From Blautia parvula (GTDB lineage: Bacteria > Bacillota > Clostridia > Lachnospirales > Lachnospiraceae): 64,000 nucleotides of DNA. The notes beneath the pieces were generated by a model, which was given only the letters and a program-made list of their open reading frames with translations, ran no database searches and had not been told where the DNA came from. Shown here in pieces: positions 62,122 through 64,000 of this stretch. A program made the translations under genes and the position numbers. The stretch's first letter is position 1. Every line of letters starts with the position of its first letter. Location of the stretch: positions 1,054,001 through 1,118,000 of the forward strand of contig NZ_CP084061.1 of NCBI RefSeq assembly GCF_020215665.1. Direction: 5' to 3'.

Positions 62122-63489
62122 ATGAGAAAAGAACAAGATCTGACAACGGGAAATGTCTCAAAAAAACTGATAAAGTTTGCTGTCCCCCTGCTGCTTGCCA
62201 ATTTACTGCAGTCCTTTTACAGTATTGTGGATATGCTTGTTGTGGGAAGGTTTGTGGGGGAAACAGGACTTGCCGCGATCAGCAATGCGTCTATGATAAG
62301 TTTTATCATTAATTCCATATGTATCGGCGTTACAATGGGAGGTACTGTGCTGGTTGCCCAATACAAAGGGGCCGATGATGAAGAGGGACAGAGTGAAACT
62401 GTCGGGACATTATTTTCCCTCTCCTTCTTTGCCTCATTACTAGTCACAGTGTCAGGGCTGCTTGTTTACCGGCCGCTTTTTCAGATACTGCGTGTTCCTG
62501 CCGGGTCCATGCAGAACGCCTGCGATTATATGAGAATTATCTGCTGCGGCACAGTGTTCGTGTTTGGCTATAATGCTGTCTGCTCTGTTATGAAAGGATT
62601 GGGAGATTCCAAAAGTTCACTTTACTTTATCGCAGCCGCGGCAGTCGTTAATATCCTGCTGGACCTTCTTTTAGTGGGACCTTTCGGTATGGGGACTGCA
62701 GGCGCAGCTTATGCCACCGTTTTCTCACAGGGTATCTCCCTTGCAATATCCATATGCTGTCTGAGAAGGAAAACTTTTATCTTTCCGTTCAGGCTGAAAA
62801 ATTTTGCTGTTCAGCCTGAAAAAATGGCTGCTGTCTTAAAAGTCGGACTGCCCACAGCGGTTCAAATGGCAGTTGTGAATATCTCTTATCTTATGATCAC
62901 AGGCATGTTGAATCAATTCGGAGTGTCTGTTGCTGCAGCATCCGGGGTGGGACTGAAAGTCAATACCTTTGCAGGAATGCCCTGCTGGGCAGTCGGCCAG
63001 GCTGTAACCGCCATGGCCGGACAGAACATGGGCGCAGGCAGAACAGACCGGGTCAAAAAGACAACGGAAACCGGGCTGCGCTTAAACCTTTTGATCACGC
63101 TAATGGCAGTGGTTCTTGTACAACTATTTGCAGGGCAGATCATCATGCTGTTTGAACCCCAAAATAAAGAGGTGATTGCAGACGGCATCCTTTATTTGAG
63201 GATCTGCTGCGGCATAAACAGTCTGGTTTACGCTGCATTGTATACCTTCGATTCCTTTGCTATCGGCATAGGCGCCGCAAACATTGCCATGGTAAATGCA
63301 CTTTTGGATGCGGCTGTTGTCCGGCTGCCCGTAAGCTGGCTGTTGGCATTTACGGCAGGTATGGGATTCCCCGGTGTATATGTGGGACAGGCCCTGTCCC
63401 CTCTCCTGCCCTTCCTCGTCGGCTGGCTTTATTTTAAAAACAAGGGCTGGGAAAGCAAACGGCTGATACAGCCCGCGGATCATACATAA
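62122..63489 (+). CDS. MATE family multidrug exporter
   Basis: 455 residues, 12 membrane segments. Start ATG 62122 (MRKEQDLTTGNVSKKLIKFA) with AAAGGAAG ahead. The family pattern is seen in LLQSFYSIVDMLVVGRFVGE, SMISFIINSICIGVTMGGTV and, in the second half, GMPCWAVGQAVTAMAGQNMG. Length and the two-fold repeat are typical of NorM/DinF-type exporters. Expression is probably controlled by the long leader with an intrinsic terminator. Confidence 0.95.
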   Translation: MRKEQDLTTGNVSKKLIKFAVPLLLANLLQSFYSIVDMLVVGRFVGETGLAAISNASMISFIINSICIGVTMGGTVLVAQYKGADDEEGQSETVGTLFSLSFFASLLVTVSGLLVYRPLFQILRVPAGSMQNACDYMRIICCGTVFVFGYNAVCSVMKGLGDSKSSLYFIAAAAVVNILLDLLLVGPFGMGTAGAAYATVFSQGISLAISICCLRRKTFIFPFRLKNFAVQPEKMAAVLKVGLPTAVQMAVVNISYLMITGMLNQFGVSVAAASGVGLKVNTFAGMPCWAVGQAVTAMAGQNMGAGRTDRVKKTTETGLRLNLLITLMAVVLVQLFAGQIIMLFEPQNKEVIADGILYLRICCGINSLVYAALYTFDSFAIGIGAANIAMVNALLDAAVVRLPVSWLLAFTAGMGFPGVYVGQALSPLLPFLVGWLYFKNKGWESKRLIQPADHT

Positions 63490-63566
63490 ACGAAAAATCA
63501 TGAATCAACCAAACAAGCCGGTGTGAATTTCCGGCTTAAAAAGGGAGCGCTGCAGATGAAAGAATA

Positions 63567-63602
63567 GGTGCTGTCAGTGAATGCTGACAGCACCCTTTTT
63601 TA
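63567..63602 (+). terminator. Terminator of the MATE gene
   Basis: GGTGCTGTCAG pairs with CTGACAGCACC around TGAATG, followed by TTTTTTT. Confidence 0.9.
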
Positions 63603-63634
63603 ATTCTTCAGATTACATTTTTAAATTTGCCAAT

Positions 63635-64000
63635 TCATCTGAGATCAATCACTGACCGCTCACCGAAATCAAGAATACTGCCTGTCTGTATTTCCAGCTT
63701 ATGCCTGAAAATCGGCCCGTCCACTGCGATGGTATGGTATTCTCCGTTTTCTCCGCAGATATCAATACCCCTTGCCGCCATTATCTCCAATGTTTCCGAA
63801 TCTAACTGTTTTCCCAGGAGTTCTTTTGGCAGAAGCTGATTGTCTATGGATTTGATAATACAGCAATAGCCTTCTGAAATAATCTCCTGCACTATCTTCT
63901 CACGTCCCTGCTGCCACAGCGGGAATGCAGCTTTCAGGCCTGCCGCGCGGCACCGCTCTTCGCACCACCTGCGGTTATTTTCAATATCAATATCGCCGAA
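63635..64000 (-). CDS. Dph6-related ATP pyrophosphatase (C-terminal part)
   Basis: The frame is open to the right edge. The visible 121 residues are GDIDIENNRRWCEERCRAAG, LKAAFPLWQQGREKIVQEII, then LDSETLEIMAARGIDICGEN and GEYHTIAVDGPIFRHKLEIQ. These are the adenylation-site motifs of the diphthine-ammonia ligase-like family (GE-x-GEYHT). In bacteria it is not a diphthamide enzyme, so the substrate is unknown. The N-terminal PP-loop (SGGKDS) lies outside the window. Confidence 0.88.
   Translation of the reverse strand, partial: FGDIDIENNRRWCEERCRAAGLKAAFPLWQQGREKIVQEIISEGYCCIIKSIDNQLLPKELLGKQLDSETLEIMAARGIDICGENGEYHTIAVDGPIFRHKLEIQTGSILDFGERSVIDLR

Noticed and set aside
1-64000. tRNA, rRNA and integrase genes
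   Set aside because: None was recognised on either strand by eye; no tyrosine recombinase was found that could serve the cassette-like elements.

Overview
The window looks like chromosome from a spore-forming member of the Clostridia, most likely Lachnospiraceae (Blautia-like). The reasons are the mutS-mutL-miaA-PLP enzyme order, the sporulation genes yqfC and yqfD, YbeY/PhoH, a DUF3048 lipoprotein, BlaI/M56 and MMPL systems typical of that family, and moderate GC with strong GGAGG ribosome sites. The genus is inferred, not proven. No rRNA, tRNA, CRISPR array or replication origin was seen.

Layout. (1) 1-12.6 kb is a conserved housekeeping block on the minus strand: PLP lyase (partial), miaA, mutL, mutS, miaB, a DUF896 gene, proB, a BofC-like protein, a DUF3048 lipoprotein, ybeY and phoH. 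(2) 12.7-43.6 kb separates phoH from yqfD. These two genes normally sit together in Firmicutes, so this roughly 31 kb reads as an accessory island. It opens with a decayed IS30 transposase. A catabolic-looking cluster follows: a PucR-type regulator, two URO-D-fold proteins, two transporters and a small flavin/PLP-binding-fold protein. At 21.5-36.5 kb lies a rearranged stretch of small single-gene units, pseudogenes and two identical IS256-family copies. The island ends with a detoxification/redox group (cupin-CMD protein, TetR, tautomerase, aldo/keto reductase, acetyltransferase, LysR, DUF305, GGDEF). (3) 43.0-63.5 kb returns to mostly minus-strand core and semi-core genes: ACT protein, yqfD, yqfC, DUF2284, ilvD, an MMPL exporter with a Leu/Gly-heptad partner and divergent TetR, a GNAT protein, a DnaQ-type exonuclease, sce7726/DUF4003/DUF89, a hydrolase, M56-BlaI, a plus-strand MATE exporter behind an attenuator-like leader, and a Dph6-type ATPase cut by the window end.

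The most unusual region is 22.7-35.3 kb. At least eight small unrelated genes (DUF1801, DUF1330, GNAT, DUF6440, a Cys-rich peptide, a membrane protein, a methyltransferase and an orphan site) are preceded by the same degenerate ~40-bp intergenic element. It has a left part with a short inverted repeat near CAGTTTGTYGAACTG and a right part ending in the ribosome site (AATTTGGAGG). The element often begins at, or a few bases after, the previous stop codon, so the layout is gene-element-gene. Truncated genes, a second DUF3788 start and two partial copies of a VOC locus occur in the same array. This resembles an integron-like gene-cassette array, but no integrase is in the window and the mechanism is inference.

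The two IS256-family copies (1482 bp each, opposite orientation) have separate perfect 8-bp target duplications. They therefore arrived independently, and the interrupted sequences can be reconstructed exactly.
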